DNA from: Candidatus Accumulibacter iunctus
GTDB taxonomy: Bacteria > Pseudomonadota > Gammaproteobacteria > Burkholderiales > Rhodocyclaceae
NCBI GenBank assembly: GCA_002345025.1
Contig: DDUX01000126.1
Coordinates: forward strand, 1-57,442
Length of the DNA: 57,442 bases
Direction of reading: 5' to 3'
The number at the start of each line of letters is the position of its first letter. Position 1 is the stretch's first letter. A model generated the notes under the pieces. The model was given only the letters and a program-made list of their open reading frames with translations. It made no database searches and was not told the DNA's origin. Both the position numbers and the translations under genes were made by a program. Shown here piece after piece: positions 1 to 7,830 of this stretch.

Positions 1-2
1 CG

Positions 3-2366
3 TCGCCGCCGGTAGCGCCGCCAGTGCGTGCCACGCCTGCCACGCGGCCGCCCGTAGGGCCGCCACTGGCGCTGCAGGCGGCTACCGCAATCCAGCCTCC
101 GCCGTCGGACAGCGATGTGCCGCGACCGGTGTTCCTCAGTGCGCGACGTCTCTCGGGCGTTCTCGATCGCGAGGCGGTGGCCGAAGAGGATGCCGAGCTG
201 CGCAAGGTCGGAACCGTCCTGACCGCCGACCGGATGACCTACTGGCCAATCGAGGACGAGGTCGAGGCGAGTGGCAATGTTCGCCTGCAGCAGGGCGAAG
301 ACCAGATCTCGGGCACGCAGGCACGGCTCAAGCTTGAGGACCAGGTGGGTTTCTTCGACCAGGCTTCCTACTTCGTCAAGCGGCAGCCGAAGGCGGTGCC
401 GCCTGCCGAAAGCGAACCGACGACAGGTTTCGCGGTTCCGCGGGCAATCGCCATCAAGCCGGGCCAGACCAGGGTCAAGGCGGAGCAGAAGCCGGCCAAT
501 GCGTTGACCGAGGCGCGTGGCGAGGCCGAGCGCATCGATCTTGAAGGTGAGAACCAGTATCACCTGACCGCCGCGACCTTCACCACCTGCAAGCCGGGCA
601 GCGAAGACTGGTATTTCACCGTCGCCGATCTCAGGCTCGACTACGACAACGAGGTGGGGACGGGCAGCGACGCCACGCTGCGCTTCTTCGACGTGCCGAT
701 CCTGCACTCACCGTGGCTGTCGTTCCCGCTGAACGACGAGCGGAAGTCGGGTGTCCTGACGCCGACCTATGGCTCGAGCAACAGCAGTGGCATCGAAGTG
801 GTGGTGCCCTACTATTGGAACATCGCACCGAACATGGACGCCACTTTCTATCCACGGGTGATGAGCAAGCGCGGCGTTCAACTCGGTAGCCAGTTCCGCT
901 ACCTCAACGAGGCGTTTGGCGGCATCTACCGGGGCGATGCCCTGTTCGAGTATCTCCCGAATGACCGGCTGGCAGACCGGGATCGCTGGGGGGTCGCCCT
1001 GCAGCACACGCAGACGACAGCGACAGGCTTCAGCGGGACGGTGAACTATAACCGGGTGTCGGACAACGACTATTACACCGATCTGTCGAGCCGCATAACC
1101 CAGACATCGCAGACACAACTCCTGCAGCAGGGGACTCTCACCTACGGCGGCGGCGGCTGGTGGACGGCGACGGCCACTGTCCAGTCCTTCCAGACCCTGG
1201 AACCGGACCCGAAGAATCCGGTTACCAAGCCGTATCGTCTGCTGCCGCAGGTTACCGTCAATGCCCGGCAGCCCGACCTGTTCTTCACCGACAGTTCCTT
1301 CTACGGGCAGTACACCTCCTTTGTCCATCCCGAGAAGGCGCTCGTCGAGGGGCAGCGGCTTGTCCTGCAGCCGCAGATCTCGGTGCCTTTCGTGACGCCT
1401 GGCTGGTATGTGACGCCGCGGGTCGGCGTGAACATCACGCACTACGACCTGTCGTATCCCACCGGCGGCTTCCTGCGTCCGGAATCGATCAGCCGCACCT
1501 TGCCGATCTTCAGCGTCGACTCCGGAATGACGTTCGAACGATCGAGCGTCTGGTTTGACCGCGAGTATACGCAGACGCTCGAGCCGCGTCTGTTCTACCT
1601 CAATATCCCCTACAAGAACCAGGACGACATACCGATCTTCGACACCGCGCTGGCGGACTTCAACTTCGCCCAGATCTTTGCTGACAACCAGTTTTCCGGT
1701 TGGGATCGCATCAACAACGCCAATCAGCTGACGGCTGCGCTGAGTTCACGCCTGATCGACCCGGCGAACGGGGCGGAGATCATGCGGGCGATGATTGGCC
1801 AGCTCATCTACTTTTCCGACGACAAGGTGACGCTGCCGGGTACCACCATGCGCAAGTGGGGGTCGTCGGATTTCCTGGCAGCCTTCAGTGGCCAGGTCTG
1901 GCCAAGGCTGTATGTGGACGCGGCGCTGCAGTATGACCCGAGCGACTCGACGTTCGAGCGCTACGCCGTCGGTGCTCGTTACCATCCATCGCCGGGCAAG
2001 GCCCTCAACGCGAGCTACGTCTACAATACCGATGCTTCGGTGCCAATCAAGCAGGTCGACCTTTCCGGGCAATGGCCGATCACCGGTCGCTGGCAGGCGG
2101 TCGGTCGCTACAACTACTCCTTCCTGCAGAATACGCCGATCGAGATCATCGGCGGCCTGGAGTACAACGCCGGTTGCTGGGCCGTGCGCACTGTGGCACA
2201 CCGCTTGCAGACGGCACAAGCCGATTCGACGACGCAGTTCTTCGTTCAGCTGGAACTGAGCGGCCTGTCGAGTGTTGGTTCGGGCACCCAGAATCTTCTG
2301 CAACGTCGCATCCCTGGCTACGCCGGAGGGGTAGCGAGCCGTGACCAGAGTCTCGCTCAATGGTGA
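3..2366 (+). CDS. lptD: LPS-assembly protein LptD, 5'-truncated by window edge
   Basis: LptD is the outer-membrane barrel that, with LptE, inserts lipopolysaccharide into the outer leaflet. The frame is open to the left edge with no stop, so the true start and signal peptide lie outside; the GTG at 24 is only the first internal start codon. Near the start of the visible part is an LptA/OstA-like jellyroll (motifs DRMTYWP, ASGNVRL, ISGTQARL). The rest is a long aromatic-rich region of alternating strands typical of the LptD barrel, with periplasmic-type phrases such as FFDVPILHSPWLSFPL. Two cysteines are visible, in TTCKPG and NAGCWA, which could form one of the disulfides the family needs. 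The stop overlaps the surA start (ATGGTGA), as in the classical lptD-surA-pdxA-rsmA operon. Identification is secure. Confidence 0.95.
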   Translation, partial: SPPVAPPVRATPATRPPVGPPLALQAATAIQPPPSDSDVPRPVFLSARRLSGVLDREAVAEEDAELRKVGTVLTADRMTYWPIEDEVEASGNVRLQQGEDQISGTQARLKLEDQVGFFDQASYFVKRQPKAVPPAESEPTTGFAVPRAIAIKPGQTRVKAEQKPANALTEARGEAERIDLEGENQYHLTAATFTTCKPGSEDWYFTVADLRLDYDNEVGTGSDATLRFFDVPILHSPWLSFPLNDERKSGVLTPTYGSSNSSGIEVVVPYYWNIAPNMDATFYPRVMSKRGVQLGSQFRYLNEAFGGIYRGDALFEYLPNDRLADRDRWGVALQHTQTTATGFSGTVNYNRVSDNDYYTDLSSRITQTSQTQLLQQGTLTYGGGGWWTATATVQSFQTLEPDPKNPVTKPYRLLPQVTVNARQPDLFFTDSSFYGQYTSFVHPEKALVEGQRLVLQPQISVPFVTPGWYVTPRVGVNITHYDLSYPTGGFLRPESISRTLPIFSVDSGMTFERSSVWFDREYTQTLEPRLFYLNIPYKNQDDIPIFDTALADFNFAQIFADNQFSGWDRINNANQLTAALSSRLIDPANGAEIMRAMIGQLIYFSDDKVTLPGTTMRKWGSSDFLAAFSGQVWPRLYVDAALQYDPSDSTFERYAVGARYHPSPGKALNASYVYNTDASVPIKQVDLSGQWPITGRWQAVGRYNYSFLQNTPIEIIGGLEYNAGCWAVRTVAHRLQTAQADSTTQFFVQLELSGLSSVGSGTQNLLQRRIPGYAGGVASRDQSLAQW

Positions 2367-3679
2367 AGCCAATGATCGCGTTTTTCCTGCGCTGCATGCT
2401 GTTCGCCTGCTGTCTCGTTGGCGCCACGGCGGCGCAGCAGCGGACGGCCAGTCAGCCGGTGCCCGTTGACCGGGTGGTGGCCGTGGTCAATGACGAGGTG
2501 ATTACCCGGCACGACCTGCGGGCTCGTCTCGAGTCAGCTCTGGCGCAGTTGAAGCGCCAGGGGATGCAGCCGCCACCGAGCGAGGTGCTCGAGAGGCAGG
2601 TGCTCGAACGGCTGGTGGTCGACAAGGTGCAGTTGCAGCTGGCACGCGACATGGGCATGCGTGTCGACGACGCGCAGCTCGAGCAGGCGCTGCAGCGCAT
2701 TGCCAGCGGCAACAAGATGTCGCTCGTCCAGTTCCGCGCGGCGCTCGAGAAGGACGGAATCGCCTATGCCAGTTTTCGCGAGGAAATCCGCGCCGAGATG
2801 ACCATTTCCCGGGTCCGCGAGCGCGAAGTCGACAGCAAGATCTTCATTTCCGACGGCGAGATCGACAACTACCTGTCGGGCGTATCGACGCAAGGAAGCG
2901 CTGCGGAGGAATATCGCCTGGCGCACATCCTGCTGCGCGCCCCCGAATCGGCGAGCCCCGAGCAGATTCAGAAATTGCGTGCCAAGGCGGAACAGGTGCT
3001 CGATCGACTGCGCAAGGGCGATGACTTCGCCCAGCTGGCAGCGAGCTATTCGGACGCTCCCGACGGCATGAAGGGAGGTGACCTTGGCTGGCGACCGCTC
3101 GATCGCCTGCCCGGGATCTTCGCCGAGGCGGGCGCCAGCCTCAAGGTTGGCGAGGTGTCACCAATCCTGCGCAGTTCAAATGGCTTTCACTTGGTCAAGC
3201 TGCTGGACAAGCGCGGTAGCGGTGTGCAACCGGCAGTCGAGCAGACGCACGCCCGCCACATCCTGATCAAGGTGAACGAGATCGTGTCCGAACCCGAGGC
3301 ACGCCACAAGCTCGAGGGCCTGCGGCAGCGGATCAGCCACGGCGAGAGTTTTGCCGAACTGGCGAAGCTCTTCTCGCAGGATGGATCGGCGTCAAAGGGC
3401 GGCGATCTCGGCTGGATCTATCCGGGTGACACGGTGCCCGAATTCGAGCGGGCAATGAATCAACTCGCACCGGGCGAACTCAGCCAGCCGGTACAGTCGC
3501 CATTCGGCTACCATCTGATCGAGGTGCTCGAGCGGCGGGTGCAGGATGTGTCGAGCGAGCGGCAAAGGGCGGCCGCGCGTCAGATCCTGCGTGAACGCAA
3601 GCGTGACGAGGCCTATCAGGACTGGCTACGGCAGGCGCGTGACCGCGCCTATGTCGAAATCCGGCTTGAGGAGGGCTAG
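2360..3679 (+). CDS. surA: Periplasmic chaperone/peptidyl-prolyl isomerase SurA
   Basis: SurA escorts unfolded outer-membrane proteins, including LptD, across the periplasm to the BAM complex. The 439-residue product starts with a signal peptide (hydrophobic residues about 6-22, probable cleavage after ATAA). A SurA N-terminal chaperone domain follows to about residue 180 (motif VDRVVAVVNDEVIT). Two parvulin (PpiC) domains lie at about 186-283 and 296-395, each with the family H-I/L-L pattern (LAHILLR and ARHILIK) and GGDLGW. Length and layout match Escherichia coli SurA (428 residues). The ATG overlaps the lptD stop and pdxA starts 3 bases after the surA stop, so the genes are probably cotranscribed and translationally coupled. 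Confidence 0.97.
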   Translation: MVKPMIAFFLRCMLFACCLVGATAAQQRTASQPVPVDRVVAVVNDEVITRHDLRARLESALAQLKRQGMQPPPSEVLERQVLERLVVDKVQLQLARDMGMRVDDAQLEQALQRIASGNKMSLVQFRAALEKDGIAYASFREEIRAEMTISRVREREVDSKIFISDGEIDNYLSGVSTQGSAAEEYRLAHILLRAPESASPEQIQKLRAKAEQVLDRLRKGDDFAQLAASYSDAPDGMKGGDLGWRPLDRLPGIFAEAGASLKVGEVSPILRSSNGFHLVKLLDKRGSGVQPAVEQTHARHILIKVNEIVSEPEARHKLEGLRQRISHGESFAELAKLFSQDGSASKGGDLGWIYPGDTVPEFERAMNQLAPGELSQPVQSPFGYHLIEVLERRVQDVSSERQRAAARQILRERKRDEAYQDWLRQARDRAYVEIRLEEG

Positions 3680-3682
3680 ACC

Positions 3683-4672
3683 ATGTATCCTCTGCCAGTG
3701 ATCGCCGTTACCGTTGGCGAACCCGCGGGCATTGGACCCGACATCTGTCTGCGCTTGCCCGATCGTGCGCGCCAAGCGCCGTTTGCGGCACGCATCGTCG
3801 TCCTTGCCGATCGCTTCCTGCTGGCCGAGCGTGCCGCGATGCTCCGGTTGCCGGTCAGCCTGCGCGACTGGGACGCTTCGCTGCCGCCGCGCGCCGATAC
3901 GCTGGACGTGTTGCATCTGCCGCTGGCGGTGGCGGCGTGTGCTGGCCGCCTCGACCCAGCCAATGCGCGGCAGGTCCTCGCCTTGCTCGACCGCGCGCTT
4001 GCCGGTTGCCAATCCGGCGAGTTTGCTGCGATGGTCACGGCACCCGTGCACAAGGGCGTGATCAACGAGGCAGGCATCCACTTCACGGGTCACACCGAGT
4101 ACCTTGCCGAACGGACAGCGACGCCGCGAGTGGTGATGATGCTCGCCGGTGGCGGGCTACGGGTGGCGCTGCTGACGACGCACCTGTCGCTCAGTGATGT
4201 GCCGGCTGCCGTGACCGCTGTCGCCCTCGCGGAGACGCTGCGCATCCTGCACCGGGAGATGGGCCGCAAGTACGGCATCAGCCGGCCGCGCATTCTCGTC
4301 GCCGGACTCAATCCGCACGCGGGCGAAGGGGGTTACCTGGGGCGTGAGGAGATCGATGTCATGATCCCGGTACTCGAGCGACTGCGCCGCGAGGAAGGAA
4401 TGACCCTGCTCGGGCCGTTGCCGGCGGACACGCTTTTTTCGCAGCCCGTGCTCGAGCGGGGCGACTGCGTCCTGGCGATGTACCATGACCAGGGCTTGCC
4501 GGTCCTCAAGTACGCAAGTTTTGGTCACGGCATCAATGTGACGCTGGGGTTGCCGGTGATTCGTACTTCGGTCGATCATGGTACGGCGCTCGACCTGGCG
4601 GGGAGTGGCGAGGCGGATCCGGGCAGCCTGTTCGAGGCCATCGAACAGGCAATCGAGATGTCGCGGCGCTGA
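3683..4672 (+). CDS. pdxA: 4-hydroxythreonine-4-phosphate dehydrogenase PdxA
   Basis: PdxA oxidises 4-phosphohydroxy-L-threonine in the DXP-dependent route to pyridoxal 5'-phosphate, in the cytoplasm. The 329-residue protein has the family length and opens with the motif VGEPAGIGPD. The three metal-binding histidines are placed as expected: H167 in TTHLSLSD, H212 in LNPHAGEGG and H268 in MYHDQG. The substrate-loop motifs VTAPVHKG and FTGHTEYLAE are present, as is the C-terminal RTSVDHGTA. It sits 3 bases after surA and 17 bases before rsmA, the order seen in enterobacteria and many betaproteobacteria. Nothing is odd about it. Confidence 0.97.
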   Translation: MYPLPVIAVTVGEPAGIGPDICLRLPDRARQAPFAARIVVLADRFLLAERAAMLRLPVSLRDWDASLPPRADTLDVLHLPLAVAACAGRLDPANARQVLALLDRALAGCQSGEFAAMVTAPVHKGVINEAGIHFTGHTEYLAERTATPRVVMMLAGGGLRVALLTTHLSLSDVPAAVTAVALAETLRILHREMGRKYGISRPRILVAGLNPHAGEGGYLGREEIDVMIPVLERLRREEGMTLLGPLPADTLFSQPVLERGDCVLAMYHDQGLPVLKYASFGHGINVTLGLPVIRTSVDHGTALDLAGSGEADPGSLFEAIEQAIEMSRR

Positions 4673-4689
4673 CCGCGACCGCTGCTCGG

Positions 4690-5472
4690 ATGCGGCCGCA
4701 TCGTGCGCGCAAGCGCTTTGGTCAGCATTTTCTGGTTGATCCGCAGGTCATTGACGACATTGTCGGGTTCCTGGCGGTGCAGCGTGGTGACCGGGTCGTC
4801 GAGATTGGCCCCGGTCTGGGTGCCCTCACCGCACCCCTGTTGCAGCGGCTGGACCACCTGCATGTAGTCGAGATCGATCGCGACATCATCGCCCACCTGC
4901 AACGGCGGTACCCGGCCGGCAGCCTGACGATACACGCTGGCGATGCCCTGCTCTTCGACTTCGCCGACTTGGCCAGCGCTGCTCGCGGATGCCTGCGGAT
5001 TGTGGGCAACTTGCCGTACAACATTTCGACGCCCCTTCTGTTCCACTTGGCGAGCTTCGCCGGGTTGATCTGCGACATGCACTTCATGTTGCAGAGGGAA
5101 GTTGTCGAGCGCATGGTTGCCGCTCCGGGAAGCAGCGCCTTCGGACGCCTCTCGGTCATGTTGCAGTATCGCTTCTGCATGGAGGCGCTGCGCCATGTGC
5201 CGCCGGAGGCCTTCGACCCGGCGCCGCGCGTCGAATCGACCGTGGTTCGCCTGCTTCCGAGGCCGCCGGAACAGCTGACGGCGAGAGACGAGGGGCTTTT
5301 TGCTGCACTGGTTGCAGCCGCTTTCGCGCAGCGGCGAAAGATGCTGCGCAACAGCCTCGATGGTCTGGTCGAGGAGTCGCAACTGGCGGCTCTTGGTCTG
5401 GCATCGAGCTGCCGCGCCCAAGAGCTGTCGGTTGCCGACTTCGTTCGCCTGGCGAATTCCCTGCAACCTTAG
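4690..5472 (+). CDS. rsmA: 16S rRNA dimethyladenosine transferase RsmA/KsgA
   Basis: RsmA dimethylates two adjacent adenosines in helix 45 near the 3' end of 16S rRNA during 30S maturation. The 260-residue protein begins with the diagnostic KRFGQHFLVD segment (residues 8-17). It carries the SAM-binding motif EIGPGLGALT (38-47), an acidic motif II (EIDRD, 61-65) and the catalytic motif IV NLPYNIS (107-113). The C-terminal helical RNA-binding domain includes AQRRKMLRNSL. It is the last gene of the lptD-surA-pdxA-rsmA run. The next gene is on the opposite strand, and the 83-base convergent spacer contains no convincing poly-T terminator. Confidence 0.97.
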   Translation: MRPHRARKRFGQHFLVDPQVIDDIVGFLAVQRGDRVVEIGPGLGALTAPLLQRLDHLHVVEIDRDIIAHLQRRYPAGSLTIHAGDALLFDFADLASAARGCLRIVGNLPYNISTPLLFHLASFAGLICDMHFMLQREVVERMVAAPGSSAFGRLSVMLQYRFCMEALRHVPPEAFDPAPRVESTVVRLLPRPPEQLTARDEGLFAALVAAAFAQRRKMLRNSLDGLVEESQLAALGLASSCRAQELSVADFVRLANSLQP

Positions 5473-5555
5473 GCCTCGCCGGCGGCTGCCCAGCGTTCCC
5501 GGGCGCCGCTGCGGTCGGTGGCGCGCCTCATGGCCTTGCCACCGGGGAAGCCGCT

Positions 5556-5753
5556 TCAGGACGTCTTCCTGATCGGGCAGGTATTCATGCCGAGGAGCGA
5601 GTAGGCCGGGCAGACGCCGAAGAGGCCCGTCAGCAGGGGTACGACACCGATCCAGCCCCAGGCGCCGATGATGCCCAGGGCAGCCATGGCGATGAGGACG
5701 ATACCGACGACGATACGCAGCAGCTTGTCGATTCCACCGACGTTGGTTTTCAT
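5556..5753 (-). CDS. Small DUF2892 (YgaP-type) inner-membrane protein
   Basis: This 65-residue protein matches the short YgaP transmembrane-domain family (DUF2892). The N-terminal pattern is MKTNVGGIDKLLR, followed by a membrane hairpin (about 12-31 and 33-48), the CPAYSLLG motif and a second cysteine in NTCP. In E. coli YgaP this domain is fused to a rhodanese domain; here it stands alone. The frame is open further upstream, but the ATG at 5753 is preceded by CGGAG at 6-base spacing and is where family similarity starts, so the longer reading is rejected. It lies 170 bases downstream of a Crp/Fnr-family gene on the same strand and has its own CRP-type palindrome and possible -10 element. A role linked to sulfur or redox stress is inference. 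Confidence 0.85.
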   Translation of the reverse strand: MKTNVGGIDKLLRIVVGIVLIAMAALGIIGAWGWIGVVPLLTGLFGVCPAYSLLGMNTCPIRKTS

Positions 5754-5788
5754 GATGAACTCCGTTAGGGGTTGTTGACGATGGGTGC

Positions 5789-5794
5789 AGGATA
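5789..5794 (-). promoter_or_regulatory. Possible -10 element (TATCCT) of the DUF2892 gene
   Basis: On the minus strand the hexamer TATCCT lies about 36 bases upstream of the ATG at 5753. No recognisable -35 hexamer is found 16-18 bases further up. That fits a class II activated promoter, because the CRP-type palindrome at 5817-5832 would then be centred near -42. The assignment rests only on this spacing. Confidence 0.35.
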
Positions 5795-5816
5795 GGCAGT
5801 GGACCCCGACCGCGTA

Positions 5817-5832
5817 TGTAACCGTGGTCACA
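5817..5832 (-). promoter_or_regulatory. CRP/FNR-superfamily operator (TGTGA-N6-TTACA on the minus strand)
   Basis: The 16-base site reads TGTGACCACGGTTACA on the minus strand. It matches the CRP consensus TGTGA-N6-TCACA at nine of ten half-site positions. It sits between the Crp/Fnr-type regulator gene and the DUF2892 gene, about 72 bases upstream of the DUF2892 ATG. If TATCCT at 5789-5794 is the -10, the site is centred near -42, the class II activator position. The neighbouring regulator has an R-E-x-x-x-R recognition helix like CRP, which makes it the natural candidate to bind here. Confidence 0.6.
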
Positions 5833-5923
5833 GAAGGCGCTGGCGTGTGCTGGTTGCGGATTTCGCTGCGCCCAGGCACGATTTGACCGGTTGCTCTGAC
5901 TACCCGGGGTGGAATCGACGGCT

Positions 5924-6601
5924 TCAGCGACCGGCGTCGGCCAGCTGCCTGAGGCCTGTCTGGTCGATCACGATGATCTGCTCGCGCGCGAGCGACACGA
6001 AGCCCTCGTCGGCAAAGCCCTTGAGCAGGCGGCTGACAATCTCGCGCACGCTGCCGAGCTCTTCGGCCAGCGCCTGATGGGTGCAATGGAGTGTGTCGCC
6101 ACGGGCAAGCAACAGTTTGGCGAGCCGCTGGTCGAGGCGGTGGAAGGCGACTTCCTCGACGAGTTGCATCAACTCGGCGATGCGCTCAGCAAACAGCTGA
6201 AAGACGAAGTCCCGGAAGGGGCGGCTGCCGGCGAGCAACTCGTCGAACAGAAAGATCGGCAGAAGCAGTAGCGAGAGTGGCGTCTCGGCGATGCCGCGCG
6301 CGGAGTAGGCGCTGCCGGCGAGCAGGCAGCTCGAGGTGATGATGCACGAATCGCCGGGCGGGACCCGGTAGAGCACCATCTCGCGTCCCCCGCGCGAGCT
6401 CTTCACGACCTTGATCGTGCCGCGGAGGATCAGGGGAAATCCCTTGCACGCCTGTCTTTCGGCAAACAACTCGCTGCTGGCGGGCAACTCGAGAAGGGTT
6501 GCCGCCTGGCAGAGTGCGACCAGTTGTGCCGGCGGCAAGGATCGCAGCACCGGATACAGTACCAGCAGCGATTGCTGCAACTCCGTTTCCGTGTACCTCA
6601 A
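5924..6601 (-). CDS. Crp/Fnr-family transcriptional regulator with cysteine pair
   Basis: The 225-residue product has the Crp/Fnr layout: a cyclic-nucleotide-binding-type beta-roll (about 15-120), a dimerisation helix (about 125-155) and a C-terminal winged helix (about 155-215). The recognition-helix motif is VREIVSRLLKGF, with R186, E187 and R191 matching the DNA-contacting residues of CRP. The beta-roll lacks the usual cAMP phosphate-cassette pattern and instead has GDSCIITSSCLL (C86 and C92), with further cysteines at 31, 52 and 173. Redox or thiol sensing is therefore more likely than cAMP binding, but this is inference. The TTG at 6601 is chosen because it overlaps the xthA stop and has GGAG 8 bases upstream. 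Longer readings run into xthA. The likely target is the adjacent DUF2892 gene. Confidence 0.88.
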   Translation of the reverse strand: MRYTETELQQSLLVLYPVLRSLPPAQLVALCQAATLLELPASSELFAERQACKGFPLILRGTIKVVKSSRGGREMVLYRVPPGDSCIITSSCLLAGSAYSARGIAETPLSLLLLPIFLFDELLAGSRPFRDFVFQLFAERIAELMQLVEEVAFHRLDQRLAKLLLARGDTLHCTHQALAEELGSVREIVSRLLKGFADEGFVSLAREQIIVIDQTGLRQLADAGR

Positions 6602-7365
6602 TCCGTCAGCTCCGCGGTCACCGGCGCGTGGTCCGACGGACGTTCCAGCTTGCGCATCTCGCGCCTGATGCCGGCGGCGGTGCAGCGAGCAGCCAGCGGC
6701 GAGGAGAGAAGAATGTGGTCGATGCGCAGACCATGGTTCTTCTGAAACCCGAGCATGCGGTAGTCCCACCATGAAAAGCTCCTCTCGGTCTGCGCGAACA
6801 GCCGAAAGCTGTCGTGCAGACCAAGGTCGAGCAGGGCCCGATAGGCCGCACGCTCGGCGTCCGAGCAGAGGATCTGCCCGGCCCAGGCGACCGGATCGTG
6901 GACGTCGCGGTCTTCGGGCGCAATATTGAAGTCGCCGGCGAGGATCAGGTCCGGATTGCTGCTCAGGCGTTCGCTGATCCAGCGCCTAAGGGCGTCCAGC
7001 CAGGCGAGCTTGTACCCGTACTTGTCGCTGCCGATCGACTGACCGTTCGGGACGTATGCGCAGACGACACAGATGCCGCTGACCATGGCGGTCAACAGGC
7101 GCATCTGCTCATCGCACAGGAGAGGATTGCCCACCACCACATCCGACGGACTTTCGCGCGTCAGCAGAGCGACGCCGTTATATGTCTTCTGCCCGGCAAA
7201 AACGGCCTGATAGCCGCAGGCCTCAAGTTCCAGCTTCGGGAAGCTGTGGTTCTCGAGCTTCGTTTCCTGCAGACAGACGACGTCGGGGCGTTCGCTTCCC
7301 AGCCACGCAAGGAGTTGGGGCAAGCGGATCTTCAGCGAGTTCACGTTCCAGGAGGCGATCTTCAT
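6598..7365 (-). CDS. xthA: Exodeoxyribonuclease III XthA
   Basis: XthA is the Mg-dependent AP endonuclease and 3'-5' exonuclease of base-excision repair. The 255-residue protein starts at the ATG giving MKIASWNVNSLK, the invariant family beginning. An in-frame upstream extension of 46 codons has no family similarity and is rejected. Catalytic signatures are present: N7, E34 in LQETK, D145 and N147 in GDFNIAP, and D245-H246 in PSDHAPV. Its stop overlaps the start of the Crp/Fnr gene, so the two are probably cotranscribed. No clear promoter was recognised in the AT-rich stretch about 90 bases upstream. Confidence 0.96.
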   Translation of the reverse strand: MKIASWNVNSLKIRLPQLLAWLGSERPDVVCLQETKLENHSFPKLELEACGYQAVFAGQKTYNGVALLTRESPSDVVVGNPLLCDEQMRLLTAMVSGICVVCAYVPNGQSIGSDKYGYKLAWLDALRRWISERLSSNPDLILAGDFNIAPEDRDVHDPVAWAGQILCSDAERAAYRALLDLGLHDSFRLFAQTERSFSWWDYRMLGFQKNHGLRIDHILLSSPLAARCTAAGIRREMRKLERPSDHAPVTAELTD

Positions 7366-7445
7366 CGGCTGCCAATGGGGTGCTGCGGCGGGATCCTCGG
7401 GGTCAACGGTCGCCGCGCCGTCAGCGCGCTCCGGTTGCCCTCTGG

Positions 7446-7478
7446 TTGAGCACTTATATGAGTATGTTATCGTATAGT
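7446..7478 (+). promoter_or_regulatory. AT-rich possible promoter of the candidate RNA (TATAGT at 7473-7478)
   Basis: This is a conspicuous AT-rich island in GC-rich DNA. TATAGT at 7473-7478 is a good sigma70 -10 match for the + strand, and initiation would fall about 7485. A -35 match is weak: TTGAGC at 7446 is 21 bases away, which is too far. The island might equally serve xthA on the minus strand, whose start is at 7365. Confidence 0.4.
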
Positions 7479-7484
7479 CTGTTG

Positions 7485-7657
7485 TTTTCGCCGCCGTCGC
7501 CAAAGAAATGGCGCGCAGTGTGCGTTATTTCCCTTGTGCGACGTCCTGCAGCCGGTATCCTTCGACCGTTGCCAAGCCCTTGGGCAGTGTTCGGCCAGCA
7601 GGGTCGCAGGTGGGTTTGCAGTGTGTGGAAGGAGCTTCGCGGCATCTGCGGCGAGCA
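7485..7657 (+). ncRNA. Candidate structured RNA, possibly 6S RNA (SsrS)
   Basis: This stretch has no convincing gene but folds by eye into one long rod-like structure closed by its own ends. The terminal helix pairs 7488-7494 (TCGCCGC) with 7648-7654 (GCGGCGA). An inner helix pairs 7537-7542 (TGCGAC) with 7603-7608 (GTCGCA) and continues as 7545-7549 (CCTGC) with 7598-7602 (GCAGG), with a 2-base bulge. An apical hairpin lies near 7570-7586. Between the terminal and inner helices is a large, little-paired bubble. Size (about 170 bases), end pairing, central bubble and the CGGCATCT segment near the 3' side resemble 6S RNA, which sequesters sigma70 RNA polymerase. A -10-like TATAGT lies just upstream and an intrinsic terminator follows at 7685-7714. 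It could instead be an untranslated leader of the exopolysaccharide operon. Confidence 0.45.
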
Positions 7658-7684
7658 GGCCGGGGTCGTGCGATGGCGAGCGGA

Positions 7685-7714
7685 GCAGCATCCGCGCGGA
7701 TGCTGCGCCTTTTT
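7685..7714 (+). terminator. Rho-independent terminator
   Basis: A perfect palindrome forms a 9-10 bp GC-rich stem (7685-7694 with 7697-7706), followed by GCC and a run of five T at 7710-7714. This is the best intrinsic terminator in the window. It would end the candidate RNA at 7485-7657, or attenuate transcripts entering the exopolysaccharide operon from upstream. Confidence 0.8.
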
Positions 7715-7740
7715 GCCCTCCGGCCCAATTCCACTATACT
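7713..7740 (+). promoter_or_regulatory. Sigma70-like promoter for the exopolysaccharide operon
   Basis: TTGCCC (7713-7718) and TATACT (7735-7740) are separated by 16 bases; the -10 differs from consensus at one position and the -35 at two. Initiation would fall near 7747, about 84 bases before the first gene's ATG. The -35 begins in the T-run of the preceding terminator, so readthrough and new initiation are placed back to back. No sigma54 -24/-12 pair was found here. Confidence 0.55.
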
Positions 7741-7830
7741 GTGGCGCGCTCCATGGGGAGCCTGCCGGCCCGGGCATGAGTGATTCGCGGTAGACCGTTT
7801 CCAAGCTGGGGATTTGAAAAGGAGAAAACC

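Noticed and set aside
7600..7830. Sigma54 (-24/-12) promoter for the exosortase operon, expected from PrsR-type regulation elsewhere
   Set aside because: TGGCGC near 7741 is not followed by a TTGC at the right spacing, so no sigma54 site is claimed.
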